From Asanoa siamensis (GTDB lineage: Bacteria; Actinomycetota; Actinomycetes; Mycobacteriales; Micromonosporaceae): a DNA stretch of 64,000 nt. Below the pieces are notes generated by a model, which saw nothing but the letters and a program-made list of their open reading frames with translations, had not been told where the DNA came from and searched no databases. Each line of letters begins with the position of its first letter. The first letter of the stretch is position 1. The position numbers were made by a program, and so were the translations under genes. The stretch is from NCBI RefSeq assembly GCF_016862555.1, contig NZ_BONE01000022.1, positions 53,075-117,074 of the forward strand. Reading direction: 5' to 3'. Below are positions 44,001 through 51,959 of the stretch, piece after piece.

Positions 44001-44703
44001 CCATGGTGGTGACGTTGGCCGAGAGCTTCCAGACGATGCGGGCGCGCCGGAGCAGCTCGCGCGACTGGGTGGCGAAGAGCCGCAGCACGTAGGGCCGGGC
44101 CAGCGAGGTGCGCACGTCGTCCTGGCCGTGGATCGACTCCTCCATCACGGCGGCGAGGTCGGACCAGGCCTCTTCCTCGGCCATCCGGGCGGGCGCGATG
44201 CGGCGGGTCGGCTTGGCCAGCCAGAGCACCAGGACGGTGGCGAGCACGACCATGCCGATCCCGGCCGGCCACCAGACGAACAGCGCGGTGATCACCGAGA
44301 CGAGGCCTATGGCCAGCGACTGGACGACCCGGATGCCACTGCCCCGCAGGTCACCGCCGATCTGGTAGACGTCGCCGTCGATCCGGTCGAGCAGCTCGCC
44401 GACCGGCGTGGACTCCAGGCGCGGGATGTCCTGACCGAGCGCCACCCGGCACAACCGCCGCCGGACGTCGGCCGTCCAGTCGGCGCTGACCCGCGCCATC
44501 AGCAGGCCGACCGCGGTGTCGCTGAACACCGCGGCGACCAGGGCGCCGGCCAGCACCAGGAACGCCGCCATCGAACGGTCGACGAGCACGGCGCCGGACA
44601 GGGCCGCCGCGACCGCCGTGCCGACGGCCTGGATGATCACGAGAACCGCCACGACGGCGACGCGTCGCGGTGCGGTCGACCAGAGGTCGCGAAGCAGAGG
44701 CAT
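41011..44703 (-). CDS. Fused double ABC exporter (TMD-NBD-TMD-NBD)
   Basis: A 1230-residue protein that carries a complete exporter in one chain. Half 1: six helices (residues 15-290), Walker A GRTGSGKST (about 354), signature LSAGQEQ, Walker B VVILDEATARLDP, switch histidine IAHRLSS. A disordered Ala/Pro/Asp linker follows (about 570-650). Half 2: helices (about 680-930), Walker A GPVGAGKSS (about 1040), signature LSGGQLQR, Walker B LLIADDVSSALD with Asp in place of the catalytic Glu, and IGSTSKQ where the switch His should be. So half 2 is a degenerate ATPase and half 1 is the active one with an altered signature. Substrate unknown; drug or lipid export is likely. Confidence 0.9.
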   Translation of the reverse strand: MPLLRDLWSTAPRRVAVVAVLVIIQAVGTAVAAALSGAVLVDRSMAAFLVLAGALVAAVFSDTAVGLLMARVSADWTADVRRRLCRVALGQDIPRLESTPVGELLDRIDGDVYQIGGDLRGSGIRVVQSLAIGLVSVITALFVWWPAGIGMVVLATVLVLWLAKPTRRIAPARMAEEEAWSDLAAVMEESIHGQDDVRTSLARPYVLRLFATQSRELLRRARIVWKLSANVTTMAVGVMRVGVALAVVGGVWALTSGRIDGARLTAIWLLVIGFAGLVEHMSRMVPELQNALGAWGRVLLLKASPQEPVGGTPPPDADIAVRGLTFRYPAAEGAGRPAALRDVDLSFVRGRSYAVVGRTGSGKSTLAKVLTRSVDVPRGTVRFGDTDLVDIDLDGLRRWVAIVPQRTEILAGTLAENVALFDPDLIDRAGAALDELGLSTWVAELPEGLETRLGEGGNVLSAGQEQLVAFARILVRDPHVVILDEATARLDPVTEARVQQATQRLLRDRIGIVIAHRLSSVRRCDEVIVLADGAVLEAGPLRESERFAALMARSRATTPATAGGVALADRPGDADDWDLADDDAPDPTAQPTNPTSAPASAARTAAPAGLALAATAAAHAPTDSVSAAVAEGGAGSVPGTRAGDVAAGQAGTATAVTVTVPPKADPPPVVEAARPGTLREILRLMTNDPRYGITGLVIFCFMTLLGLDGSVLPFLWADLVDGSGDLLWPTIGIIAGLLVYLPMPYVTSIWYPEWWVRQMLRISLRLLHGQTGPRRVSKHTPAEVVAQAGDTERVVLLADHLVDQTICVFMLVSMTLVSQSLVPAGFFLATILVSGLVATAFGGKLERLARSTVAARAAFATALVSSLSAARTVKLAGASEPVLAHLARLDLVRSDKQRREIATQVLARSTPSMVSGLLPIGAWALYLGGGLSGGAALVTVATLGAARWFAWTTASLVAQLPSARVWTRRTAAMAGRPDYSVEVPGVDISLGIAPAPVAPPRTPLRELRLRGFTAVHEDGTLGVRDVDLTIARGQLVLVVGPVGAGKSSLLRAMAGIVHHTGALRWNDELVTEPELFLRPNQVGYVGQLPRVLSGTVADNIQLGHQVDAENAVAVAQLSHDLSAAGGGLGLLIGHKGTRLSGGQLQRLALARALAPRTELLIADDVSSALDVTTELDLWRALRATGVTVIGSTSKQAALAQADHVIVLVEGTVAATGSWPELAPRWGHLAG

Positions 44704-44807
44704 CGGTGTGCGTCCCCCGGGGTTGGCGAACCTCCAGCCTGCGCCGGAAACGCCGATCCCTCAACGCAATTAGCCTCCGCCGAACGCGAAAATGATCACG
44801 CTCCGTG

Positions 44808-44834
44808 CCCCGCGACACCGACGGTGTCGCGGGG
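44808..44834 (-). terminator. Hairpin terminator after the M28 peptidase gene
   Basis: CCCCGCGACACCG and its perfect complement face each other around a single central base, so the real loop is three to five bases. It lies 37 bp past the stop at 44871; TTTT follows about 14 bases further on the minus strand. Confidence 0.75.
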
Positions 44835-44870
44835 ACCCGGCCGGCACGCGCGAGGTGGGCACGCTCGAGG

Positions 44871-46337
44871 TCAGCTGCCGGGCACCGGGAAGGCGACCGG
44901 GCTGCGGTTGCCGTCGCGGTCGTACGCCCGCACACCGAAGAAGACGTTGTCCTTGGAGAGGTCGACCACCGCCTCGGTGACGTTGCCCGCGTCGATGACG
45001 TGGGTCCAGTCGTCCTCCCGGGTCTCCCGCCACACGATCTCGTAGCCGGCCAGGTCGGGCTCGGTGTTGGCCTGCCAGCGGAGCTGGGTGTCGTTGGTCA
45101 GGTTGGTGGTGACGATGACGACGCCCTTGGGCGTGCCGGGCGCCTCCGAGAGCGACCAGACCGTCGCCAGGTTGACCCGGCCGACCCGGGCGATGAAGTC
45201 GAAATCGCAGAACTCGGGCAGATCGCCGAACTGCTTGCCGTTCTCGTCGACCCGGACGTCCTGGTGCTGGTGCGCGAAGTCCTCGTTGGGCTCCGTGAAC
45301 CGGCCCGCCGGGTAGCCGCGTTCGAGGAACGAGATGTGGTCGCTGCCGCGCAGGTAGCGGTCGCGCCGCCAGATGACCCGCACGTGCATGCCGGTCTCGT
45401 CGTTGTCGGCCACCGCGTCGACGAACCGGGCGAGCTGTCGGCTCGCCGAGTCGTTCTCGCCGCCGACCGCGCGCCGGGTGTTGCCCTGGGCCGGGGTCTC
45501 CGCGGTGGGTACGCCTTCGGCGAAGAGCCGGATCACCCGCGGCTCGCGGGTGCCGTCGTCGGCCCGGCTGGCGCCGACGATGTCGTTGGAGAACATGCCC
45601 TGGATGTCGGTGTTGGCGTCCTTCATCTGCTGGGCCATGTGAATCGAGCCGTAGAGGCCCTGCTCCTCGCCGGCCACGGCGCCCAGCACGAGCGTCGACG
45701 CGAGGGGCCGCCCGACCAGCACCCTGGCCAGTTCCAGCAGGATCGCGACGCCCGACGCGTCGTCGTCGGCGCCCGGCGAGTCGTCGGTGAAGTTCATGAC
45801 GTCGGTGATGCGCGAGTCGTAGTGCCCGGTCAGCACGTAGACGCGGTCGGGCGTGACGGTGCCGCGCAGGGTGGCGATCACGTTGGTGATCACGGTCGGG
45901 GTGGGGACGCGGGGTGAGACCGGTTGGGTGAAGGACTGCTTCTCGACGGTCATCCGACCGCCGGACGCCGCGGCGATCCGCGAGAACGCGTCGAAGAGCC
46001 AGTCGCGGGCCGCGCCGATGCCCCGCACCGGGTCGGTCTGCGTCGACAGCGTGTGCCGGGTGCCGAACGCGGCCAGCCGGCGCACGTCGGCCTCGATGCG
46101 GTCGGCGTCGACCTCGCGCAGCGCGCGGCGCAACGCCGCGCCGGGCCGTTGCGGGCCGATCCGGCGGCCCGGCCCACCGACCGGCGGGTCGCTCCACCGG
46201 CTGTCGGCCAGCGCGGGTGTCGCGCCGACCAGCGGAACGGTCGCGGCGGCGGTGACCGCGGCCGTGACCGCGGACGTGGACAGGAACGCGCGGCGGGTGG
46301 CCGTGGGTCGCTCCTGGCTTTCACGGTTGTCTCCCAT
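44871..46337 (-). CDS. Tat-exported M28 family peptidase with a C-terminal FnIII-like domain
   Basis: A 488-residue protein. The N-terminus carries a twin-arginine signal (TATRRAFLSTSAVTAA, cleavage after TPALA). The catalytic M28 domain (about residues 60-380) shows the two-zinc site: H in VLTGHYDSR, D in SPGADDDASGVA, E-E in VAGEEQGLYGS, D in SNDIVGA and H in GSDHISFLERGYPA. The last 90 residues form a fibronectin III-like strand pattern (LRWQANTEPDLAGYEIVWRE). M28 enzymes are aminopeptidases; folding of the metal site before export fits a Tat signal. ATG 46337 was chosen; ATG 46349 and 46373 are in frame. Confidence 0.88.
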   Translation of the reverse strand: MGDNRESQERPTATRRAFLSTSAVTAAVTAAATVPLVGATPALADSRWSDPPVGGPGRRIGPQRPGAALRRALREVDADRIEADVRRLAAFGTRHTLSTQTDPVRGIGAARDWLFDAFSRIAAASGGRMTVEKQSFTQPVSPRVPTPTVITNVIATLRGTVTPDRVYVLTGHYDSRITDVMNFTDDSPGADDDASGVAILLELARVLVGRPLASTLVLGAVAGEEQGLYGSIHMAQQMKDANTDIQGMFSNDIVGASRADDGTREPRVIRLFAEGVPTAETPAQGNTRRAVGGENDSASRQLARFVDAVADNDETGMHVRVIWRRDRYLRGSDHISFLERGYPAGRFTEPNEDFAHQHQDVRVDENGKQFGDLPEFCDFDFIARVGRVNLATVWSLSEAPGTPKGVVIVTTNLTNDTQLRWQANTEPDLAGYEIVWRETREDDWTHVIDAGNVTEAVVDLSKDNVFFGVRAYDRDGNRSPVAFPVPGS

Positions 46338-46412
46338 CCGAGAAATCATCGTTGGTGATCGATGCAACGGCAAGGCGTCGGACGCGAAGCCCGCGACCCG
46401 ATCGGGCGTCGA

Positions 46413-46871
46413 TCAGGGCGCGGTCCGGGTGAACTCCATGACCCAGTTGGTCTCCCAGGTCGCGCCCTTGTCGGGCGAGAACGCCTGCTCCCACCGGCAC
46501 GAGTCGGCCGTGATGTCGGACCAGGTGAAGCGCACGGTGATCGGCTGGCCCGCGAACTCCTCGTCGCCCGTGAAGGTGCCGACGCCGTTCTCGAAGCGGC
46601 CGACCACCGGCGGCAGGGCCAGGCCGGTGCGGCTGCTGGCCCAGTAGAGCGACCACTCGTCGCGGGCCTCGTCGTAGAGCCGCATCGTCACCCCGCCCCA
46701 GCCCTCCGTGGGGAACGTGATCTCGTCGATGTTGCCCGCCCCGTCGAAGACGCTCCAGCTGCGGCTGACACCCTCGAACTCGTACCACTCGTCACTGCCC
46801 GCGAGAATCTCGCGCAACCGCCGGTGGTGCGACGTCCAGGAGCCCACGAAGAAGTCGAAGTCGTTTCGCAT
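46413..46871 (-). CDS. DUF1579-like lipocalin-fold protein
   Basis: A 152-residue protein with the opening MRNDFDFFVGSWTSHHRRL, which matches the FDF-x-x-G-x-W start of DUF1579/nitrobindin-like beta barrels, followed by alternating strands (GVTMRLYDEARDEWSLYW, FTGDEEFAGQPITVRFTWSD). The final segment WEQAFSPDKGATWETNWVMEF closes the barrel. Function unknown; such barrels bind small hydrophobic ligands or haem. It is transcribed alone, 75 bp after the M28 gene's start on the same strand, and diverges from the amidohydrolase over 58 bp. Confidence 0.75.
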   Translation of the reverse strand: MRNDFDFFVGSWTSHHRRLREILAGSDEWYEFEGVSRSWSVFDGAGNIDEITFPTEGWGGVTMRLYDEARDEWSLYWASSRTGLALPPVVGRFENGVGTFTGDEEFAGQPITVRFTWSDITADSCRWEQAFSPDKGATWETNWVMEFTRTAP

Positions 46872-46929
46872 GGCAGGACGCTAGCGCGCCCCTCCGACAA
46901 TTTCTGTCCATCGAGTAGCGTCCACGACT

Positions 46930-47973
46930 ATGGGCGTTCTGCGGATCCGCGGCCGGGCACTACCCGACGGCGAACCCGTCGACCTCTATGCCGACGGTGA
47001 CATGTGGACGACCGACCCGGTCGCCGGCGCCGACCTGGTCGCCGAGGGCTGGCTGCTGCCCGGCCTGGTCGACGCGCACACCCATCCCGGCGCCGACGAG
47101 CCGGGCCGGCCGCTGGACGAGGACCTGCTCCGCGCCGACCTCCGCCGGCACGCGGAGAGCGGCGTGGCGCTGATCCGCTCCCCCGGCCTCGCCGACCACC
47201 CGCCGGCCTGGTTCGGCACCGACCCGGACCTGCCCCGGGCCGTGCACGCCGGCCCCTGGTTCGCCCAGCAGGGCCAGTTCTTCGACGGTTGGGGCCGCCG
47301 CCCGAGCCATACCGACCTGCCCATGCTCGCCGCGGCCCAGGCGGCGTCGACCGGCTGGGTCAAGCTGATCGGCGACTGGCGACCCGGCGACCCGCCGTTC
47401 CCCGAGTCGGTCGTCCGGGCCGTCGTCGACGCCGTTCACGCGGTCGGCGGCCGGGTGGCGGTGCACGCCCAGCACCCGGACGGCTGCGCGGTGGCCGTGG
47501 CGGCCGGGGTCGACTCGGTCGAGCACGGCATGTGGCTGGATCCGTTGCTGCTGCACAAGATGGCGAGCCAGGGCACGGCGCTGACGCCGACGCTGGCGGG
47601 CCTGACCGCGTCGCTCGACCGCATCCGCGCCAAGCCGGAAACCCCGGGCAGCCGCTGGTACGTCGGAGGGGCGAGCGCCCACCCAGGGCTGGTGGCCGCG
47701 GCGGCCGAGGCCGGCGTGACGCTGCTCGCCGGCACCGACTCGCGCCCGACCGGCCGGGTCGCCGACGAGATCCGCGCCCTGGCGGCGGCCGGCGTGCCCG
47801 CGCACGAGGCACTGGCGGCGGGCTCGTGGACCGCCCGTGCGTACCTCGGCCTGCCCGGCCTCGAACCCGGCGCCCCCGCGGACGCGGTGGTCTACGCGGC
47901 GGACCCCCGCACGGACCTCGGCCAACTCGACCACCCCCGCGCGGTCGTGCTGCGCGGCCGGCGCGTCGGCTAG
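46930..47973 (+). CDS. Amidohydrolase family protein
   Basis: A 347-residue metal-dependent hydrolase of the amidohydrolase superfamily. The barrel begins after a short beta-sandwich (PDGEPVDLYADGDM) with the H-x-H metal motif in LVDAHTHPGADEP; KLIGDW provides the bridging lysine position, VAVHAQH and VEHGMWLD give further metal histidines and LLAGTDSR gives the aspartate. The closing VVYAADPRTD and VVLRGRRVG complete the sandwich domain. Substrate unknown (imidazolonepropionase-like or dipeptidase-like). ATG 46930. The stop overlaps the convergent serine hydrolase by 4 bp. Confidence 0.88.
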   Translation: MGVLRIRGRALPDGEPVDLYADGDMWTTDPVAGADLVAEGWLLPGLVDAHTHPGADEPGRPLDEDLLRADLRRHAESGVALIRSPGLADHPPAWFGTDPDLPRAVHAGPWFAQQGQFFDGWGRRPSHTDLPMLAAAQAASTGWVKLIGDWRPGDPPFPESVVRAVVDAVHAVGGRVAVHAQHPDGCAVAVAAGVDSVEHGMWLDPLLLHKMASQGTALTPTLAGLTASLDRIRAKPETPGSRWYVGGASAHPGLVAAAAEAGVTLLAGTDSRPTGRVADEIRALAAAGVPAHEALAAGSWTARAYLGLPGLEPGAPADAVVYAADPRTDLGQLDHPRAVVLRGRRVG

Positions 47974-49142
47974 TCGTCGATCGCCTGGTAGGCCAAAGTC
48001 CAGAAGTCGCGAAGGATCGGCGGCGGCGACGGTGACAGCCACGCGCGCTGGGTCATCAAAATGGTGATCATCTCTTCCGCGGGATCGACCCGCCACGAGG
48101 TGCCCAGGCCGCCGTCCCACCCGTACCGGCCGGGTGTGTCGGCGATCGTGTGCCGCCGCGTGGTCACCTTCCCACCGAAGCCCCACCCGGATGCCTCGAA
48201 CTCGTCGGGCACCCAGTGCGGCAACACCTTCTGCCCCGAGGTCAGGTGGTCGGCCATCATCAACTCCAGCGCCGGCCGCGAGAGCAACCGCTGCTCGCCC
48301 GCCCGCAACAGCATCCGGCCGAACGCGAAGAAGTCGTCCATAGTGGAGACCAGTCCACCGCCGCCCGAGAAGAACGGCGGCGCGGTCAGCCACTCCTCCT
48401 GGGTGTCCAGCGGCTCGGGCGGGTCACCCCAGTAGCCGTGGGCAAGCCGGTCGATCGACCCGACGGGCACGGAGAACCCGGTGTCGCGCATCTCGAGGGC
48501 GGTAAACATGCGCTCTTGCAGGAAGTCCGAGAAGGACAGTCCGCTCGCCCGGGCGACCAGCACCCCGAGCACGTCGGAACCGGTGTTGTAGAGCCACCTC
48601 TCGCCCGGCTGCGCCATCAGCGGCAGCGACCCGAGCCGCTTGAGCCACTCGTCCTGGTCGGGCATCTCCCGCGGCCGGGGCTCGCCCATGCCGATCCCGA
48701 GGTCGACGGCCGCCTTCAGCACCGGGTACGCGTCGGGCGGCGCGAGCACCTGGCCGAAACCCCACGTGAACGTCAGCAGGTCGCGCACCGTGATCGGGCG
48801 GAAGGCGGGCACGGTGTCGTGCAGCGCCGCGCCCAGGCTGCGCAACACCCGGCGGTCAGCCAACTCGGGCAGCAACGCGTCGACCGGGTCGTCCAGCCGC
48901 AGCCGGCACTCCTCGACCAGCATCATGACCGCGGCCGCGGTGACCGGCTTGCTCATCGAGCTGACCCGGAAGACGGTGTCGGCGCTCATCGGGCGACCGC
49001 CGCCGTACGCCGTCGTGCCGATCGCCTCGACGTGTGCCTGCCCGCGCCGGCTGACCAGGGCGACCACCCCCGGCACATCGCCCCGTTCCACATATCCGGT
49101 CAGCACGTCGCGCAGCCGTCGCAGCCGCATCGTCGACAACAT
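47970..49142 (-). CDS. Serine hydrolase of the class C beta-lactamase fold
   Basis: A 390-residue penicillin-binding-like hydrolase. The active serine is S62 in RVSSMSKPVTA (S-x-x-K), the second motif is Y-N-T in WLYNTGSDVLGVL, and a late H/K-T-G equivalent near TPGRYGWDGGLGTSW closes the site. The fold is that of AmpC/esterase EstB; most relatives in actinobacteria are esterases or D-peptidases, so beta-lactam resistance should not be assumed. No signal peptide is seen, so it is likely cytoplasmic. ATG 49142 was chosen; ATG 49130 is possible. Its 3' end overlaps the amidohydrolase by 4 bp. Confidence 0.85.
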   Translation of the reverse strand: MLSTMRLRRLRDVLTGYVERGDVPGVVALVSRRGQAHVEAIGTTAYGGGRPMSADTVFRVSSMSKPVTAAAVMMLVEECRLRLDDPVDALLPELADRRVLRSLGAALHDTVPAFRPITVRDLLTFTWGFGQVLAPPDAYPVLKAAVDLGIGMGEPRPREMPDQDEWLKRLGSLPLMAQPGERWLYNTGSDVLGVLVARASGLSFSDFLQERMFTALEMRDTGFSVPVGSIDRLAHGYWGDPPEPLDTQEEWLTAPPFFSGGGGLVSTMDDFFAFGRMLLRAGEQRLLSRPALELMMADHLTSGQKVLPHWVPDEFEASGWGFGGKVTTRRHTIADTPGRYGWDGGLGTSWRVDPAEEMITILMTQRAWLSPSPPPILRDFWTLAYQAIDD

Positions 49143-49186
49143 GCGCCGACGGTAGCGCGCCTACGGTGGGGCGAGGGGGTGTCGAC

Positions 49187-50014
49187 ATGACGAAGACCTG
49201 GCTCGTCACCGGAAGCTCGCGCGGGATCGGGCGGGCGATCTGCACGGCGGCGCTGGACAACGGCGACAACGTCGTGGCCACCGCCCGCCGGCCGGCCGAT
49301 CTGGACGATCTGGTGGAGCAGGACCCCGATCGGGTACGCGCGGTCGCGTTGGACGTCAGCGACCCGGCCGCGGCGCAGCACGCGGTGGAGACGGCGATCG
49401 ACGCGTTCGGCCGGCACGACGTGGTGGTCAACAACGCCGGCAACGCGAACACCGCACCGATCGAGCACACCTCGCTCGACGAGTTCCGCGACCAGATCGA
49501 GGTCAACCTGATGGGGGTCATCTACGTGTCGAAGGCGGCGCTGCCGCATTTCAAGGCTCGACGCTCCGGCCACTACCTCCAGTTCTCGTCGATCGGCGGC
49601 CGGGTGGGCGGGACGCCGGGCATCGCCCCGTACCAGGCCTCGAAGTTCGGTGTGGAGGGTTTCTCCCTGGTGCTGGCCAGCGAGCTCGCGCCGTACGGCG
49701 TCAAGATGACGATCGTCGAGCCGGGCAGCTTCCGTACGGACTGGGCCGGCTCGTCGATGCGGATGGACGACGGCGGGCCGGACTACGCCGACACGGTGGG
49801 TGCGATGGTGCGCTACCGGCAGGAGCACGACGGGCAGGCCGCGGGCGACCCGGCCAAGGCCGGCCAGGTGCTGGTCGACGTCGTCGGCCTCGACGACCCG
49901 CCGCAGCGGCTGCTGCTCGGCTCGGACGCCCTGGGCCTGGCGCAGCGGCACAACGCCGACCTCGCCGAGGAGACCGAGGCCTGGGCCGGCCTGTCGCGCT
50001 CGACCGACTTCTGA
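49187..50014 (+). CDS. Short-chain dehydrogenase/reductase (SDR)
   Basis: A 275-residue classical SDR. The dinucleotide motif is TGSSRGIGRAI (residues about 8-18), NNAG is at about 83-86, the catalytic serine in FSSIGGRVGG and the Y-x-x-x-K in YQASKFGVEG. The acid D in LDVSDP suggests a binding site for adenine of NAD(P). Residue types after the first beta-strand (ARRPADL) favour NADP. Substrate unknown. ATG 49187 follows GAGGGGG at a good distance; a start at 49166 would hide that site. It precedes an ArsR gene by 57 bp. Confidence 0.9.
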   Translation: MTKTWLVTGSSRGIGRAICTAALDNGDNVVATARRPADLDDLVEQDPDRVRAVALDVSDPAAAQHAVETAIDAFGRHDVVVNNAGNANTAPIEHTSLDEFRDQIEVNLMGVIYVSKAALPHFKARRSGHYLQFSSIGGRVGGTPGIAPYQASKFGVEGFSLVLASELAPYGVKMTIVEPGSFRTDWAGSSMRMDDGGPDYADTVGAMVRYRQEHDGQAAGDPAKAGQVLVDVVGLDDPPQRLLLGSDALGLAQRHNADLAEETEAWAGLSRSTDF

Positions 50015-50026
50015 AAGAACCATTCC

Positions 50027-50054
50027 GCAAGAGCTGTTGCGCAACATCTCTTGC
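50027..50054. promoter_or_regulatory. 28-bp palindrome, operator of the ArsR-type regulator
   Basis: GCAAGAG and CTCTTGC form the outer arms and TGTTGC-GCAACA the inner ones; 26 of 28 positions are symmetrical, with mismatches only between the inner and outer arms. It ends 17 bp before the ArsR start at 50072, where a promoter is expected. Such symmetry fits a dimeric winged-helix repressor, most simply the ArsR protein acting on its own gene. Confidence 0.7.
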
Positions 50055-50071
50055 CATGCGACGCTGTCCGC

Positions 50072-50644
50072 ATGGCAGAACGTCAGGTTCGACAGGTCAC
50101 CGACTCCCGGGTGCTCGCGGCGATGTCGCACCCCCTGCGCCGCCGGCTGCTCGACGTGCTGGCGGTCTACGGTGCGCAGCCGGTCGGCGCGCTGGCCGAG
50201 CGCACCGGCCAGGCGCCGGCCAACATCAGCCACCACATGAAGGTGCTCCGCGACTGCGGCCTGGTCGAGGAGGCGCCCGAGCGGGCGCGCGACCGCCGCG
50301 AACGGTGGTGGCGCCCGGTCTCCGCCGGGCTGCGCTGGTCCGGCAAGGACTTCGCCGACGACCCCGGCGAGGCGGCGGTCCTGCAGGCGGCCGAGTCACT
50401 CAACCTCGACCGCCAGGTGGGTCTGGTCCGGGAGTGGTACGGGGCGGGCGACGACGAGCAGGCCGTCTGGGGTGAGGCCGCGTTCGCCGCCGACCGCTGG
50501 CTGCACCTCACCCCCACGGAGTTGGTCGAGTTGAGCCGCGACCTGGTCGCGGTCTTCGACCGGTGGTCCGCTCGGGAGACGCCCGACGACCCGGCCCGCC
50601 GCCCGGTCTTCGTGTTCGCCCACGGCGTGCCGGCCCAGCCGTGA
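50072..50644 (+). CDS. ArsR-type (HTH_20) transcriptional regulator
   Basis: A 190-residue regulator. The winged-helix domain (residues about 10-95) shows LAAMSHPLRRRLLDVLAVYG, LAERTGQAPANISHHMKVLRD and VEEAPERARDRRERWWRPV. No cysteine metal site is present, so it senses something other than a metal, or uses the helical C-terminus (about 100-190) for ligand binding. ATG 50072 was chosen over an in-frame start at 50051 because the latter begins within the palindrome region. An MFS transporter starts 37 bp downstream on the same strand, so the regulator most likely controls that pump. Confidence 0.88.
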   Translation: MAERQVRQVTDSRVLAAMSHPLRRRLLDVLAVYGAQPVGALAERTGQAPANISHHMKVLRDCGLVEEAPERARDRRERWWRPVSAGLRWSGKDFADDPGEAAVLQAAESLNLDRQVGLVREWYGAGDDEQAVWGEAAFAADRWLHLTPTELVELSRDLVAVFDRWSARETPDDPARRPVFVFAHGVPAQP

Positions 50645-50681
50645 GCGCGCGCCGCTCCTCCGGTCGGCGGGCGGCCGCGGC

Positions 50682-51959
50682 ATGACCGTCACGCACCGCA
50701 CGACCGCGACGGTCGCCGACGGCCCACCGACGCGGGCCGGCACCACGAAAGGGCGCGACTTCCGGCTCTTCTGGCTCGGCCAGACGACCTCCAAGCTCGG
50801 CAGCAGCGTCAGTGCCGTGGCCCTGCCGCTGGTCGCGGTGGCCACATTGGACGCGAGCACGTTCCAGGTGGCCCTGCTGGCCGCGTTCTCGTGGCTGCCC
50901 TGGCTGCTGATCGGCCTGCCGGCGGGCGCCTGGGTCGACCGCCTCCCCCGCCGACCCCTGATGATCGTCTGCGACCTGCTCTGTCTCGCGGTCTTCGTCA
51001 GCATCCCGGTGGCCTGGTGGCTCGGCACGCTCACGCTGACGCACCTGTTCACCGCGGCGCTGCTCACCGGCACGGCCGGCGTCTTCCTGGAGACCGCGTA
51101 CCAGGTGTTCGTGCCCACCCTGCTGGCCCGACCCGAGTTGCCCGCCGGCAACGCGCGCCTGCAGAGCACCGAGTCGGCGGCACAGGTGGCGGGGCCCGGC
51201 GTGGCGGGTGTCGTGACCCAGGTCTTCGGGGCGGTCATGGGCCTGCTGGTCGACGCGGCCAGCTTCCTGGTCTCCGCGCTCTGCCTGCTCGGCATCCGCA
51301 CCCGCGAATCGGTCCATCGTGGAGCGCGCCGGCCGCTGCGGGCCGAGGTGGTGGAGGGATTGCGGTTCGTGGTCCGCGACCCGTACCTGCGGGTGCTGAC
51401 CGTCTACGGCGCGACGAGCAACCTGGCGCTGATGGGCTACCAAGCGGTGCTCGTGGTCTTCCTCGTCCGCGAGGTCGGCGTGACACCGGGTCTCGTGGGC
51501 GGCCTGGTCGCGGCGACGAGCCTGGGCGGCGTGCTGGGCGCGGCGACGGGCAGCGCGCTCGGCCGGCGGCTGGGCACGGCCCGGACGTTGCTCGCCGCGG
51601 CGCTGCTGACGCCGCCGTTCGGCCTGCTGCTGCCGCTGGCGGAGCCCGGCTGGCGGCTCGCCCTCGGCATAGCGGGCCTGGCGGTGCTGGTGGCCGGTCT
51701 CAGCGCCGGCAACGTGGTGAAGGGCAGCTTCCGACAGGCGTACGTGCCGCACGGGTTGCTGGGCCGCGTCACCGTGAGCATGCAACTGCTCAACTACGGC
51801 ACGATCCCGTTGGGTGCGTTGATCGGGGGTGCGCTCGGTGCCACGGTGGGCCTCCGCGCGACCATTTGGCTCACGATGGCCGCCGTGGTCGCGGCGGGTT
51901 GGATCGTCCTGTTCGGACCGCTCCGCCACAGTCGAGACCTACCGGTCCAGCCGGGATAG
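50682..51959 (+). CDS. MFS transporter (MFS_3, enterobactin-exporter-like)
   Basis: A 425-residue protein with 12 membrane helices. FRLFWLGQTTSKLGSSVSAVALP opens the first helix and GAWVDRLPRRPLMI supplies motif A; the sixth segment includes NARLQSTESAAQVAGPGVAG, typical of the MFS_3 group that exports siderophores and drugs. A hydrophilic N-terminus of about 30 residues precedes it. It is the second gene after an ArsR regulator with a strong operator, so its expression is probably ligand-induced. Substrate unknown. The following 190 bp before the methyltransferase gene hold nothing I recognise. Confidence 0.88.
   Translation: MTVTHRTTATVADGPPTRAGTTKGRDFRLFWLGQTTSKLGSSVSAVALPLVAVATLDASTFQVALLAAFSWLPWLLIGLPAGAWVDRLPRRPLMIVCDLLCLAVFVSIPVAWWLGTLTLTHLFTAALLTGTAGVFLETAYQVFVPTLLARPELPAGNARLQSTESAAQVAGPGVAGVVTQVFGAVMGLLVDAASFLVSALCLLGIRTRESVHRGARRPLRAEVVEGLRFVVRDPYLRVLTVYGATSNLALMGYQAVLVVFLVREVGVTPGLVGGLVAATSLGGVLGAATGSALGRRLGTARTLLAAALLTPPFGLLLPLAEPGWRLALGIAGLAVLVAGLSAGNVVKGSFRQAYVPHGLLGRVTVSMQLLNYGTIPLGALIGGALGATVGLRATIWLTMAAVVAAGWIVLFGPLRHSRDLPVQPG

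Noticed and set aside
41011..44703. Fused CydDC exporter for the nearby cydAB
   Set aside because: The N-terminal membrane parts and linker do not resemble CydD or CydC; it lies 5 kb away on the opposite strand with unrelated genes between.
42049..45045. Open reading frame of almost 1000 codons antisense to the ABC exporter
   Set aside because: It has the low-complexity Arg/Gly/Asp/Val composition of a G+C-rich antisense shadow, while the exporter on the other strand shows complete ABC motifs.
47970..49142. Beta-lactamase resistance gene
   Set aside because: The S-x-x-K fold is shared with esterases and D-peptidases, there is no signal peptide, and no resistance context exists.
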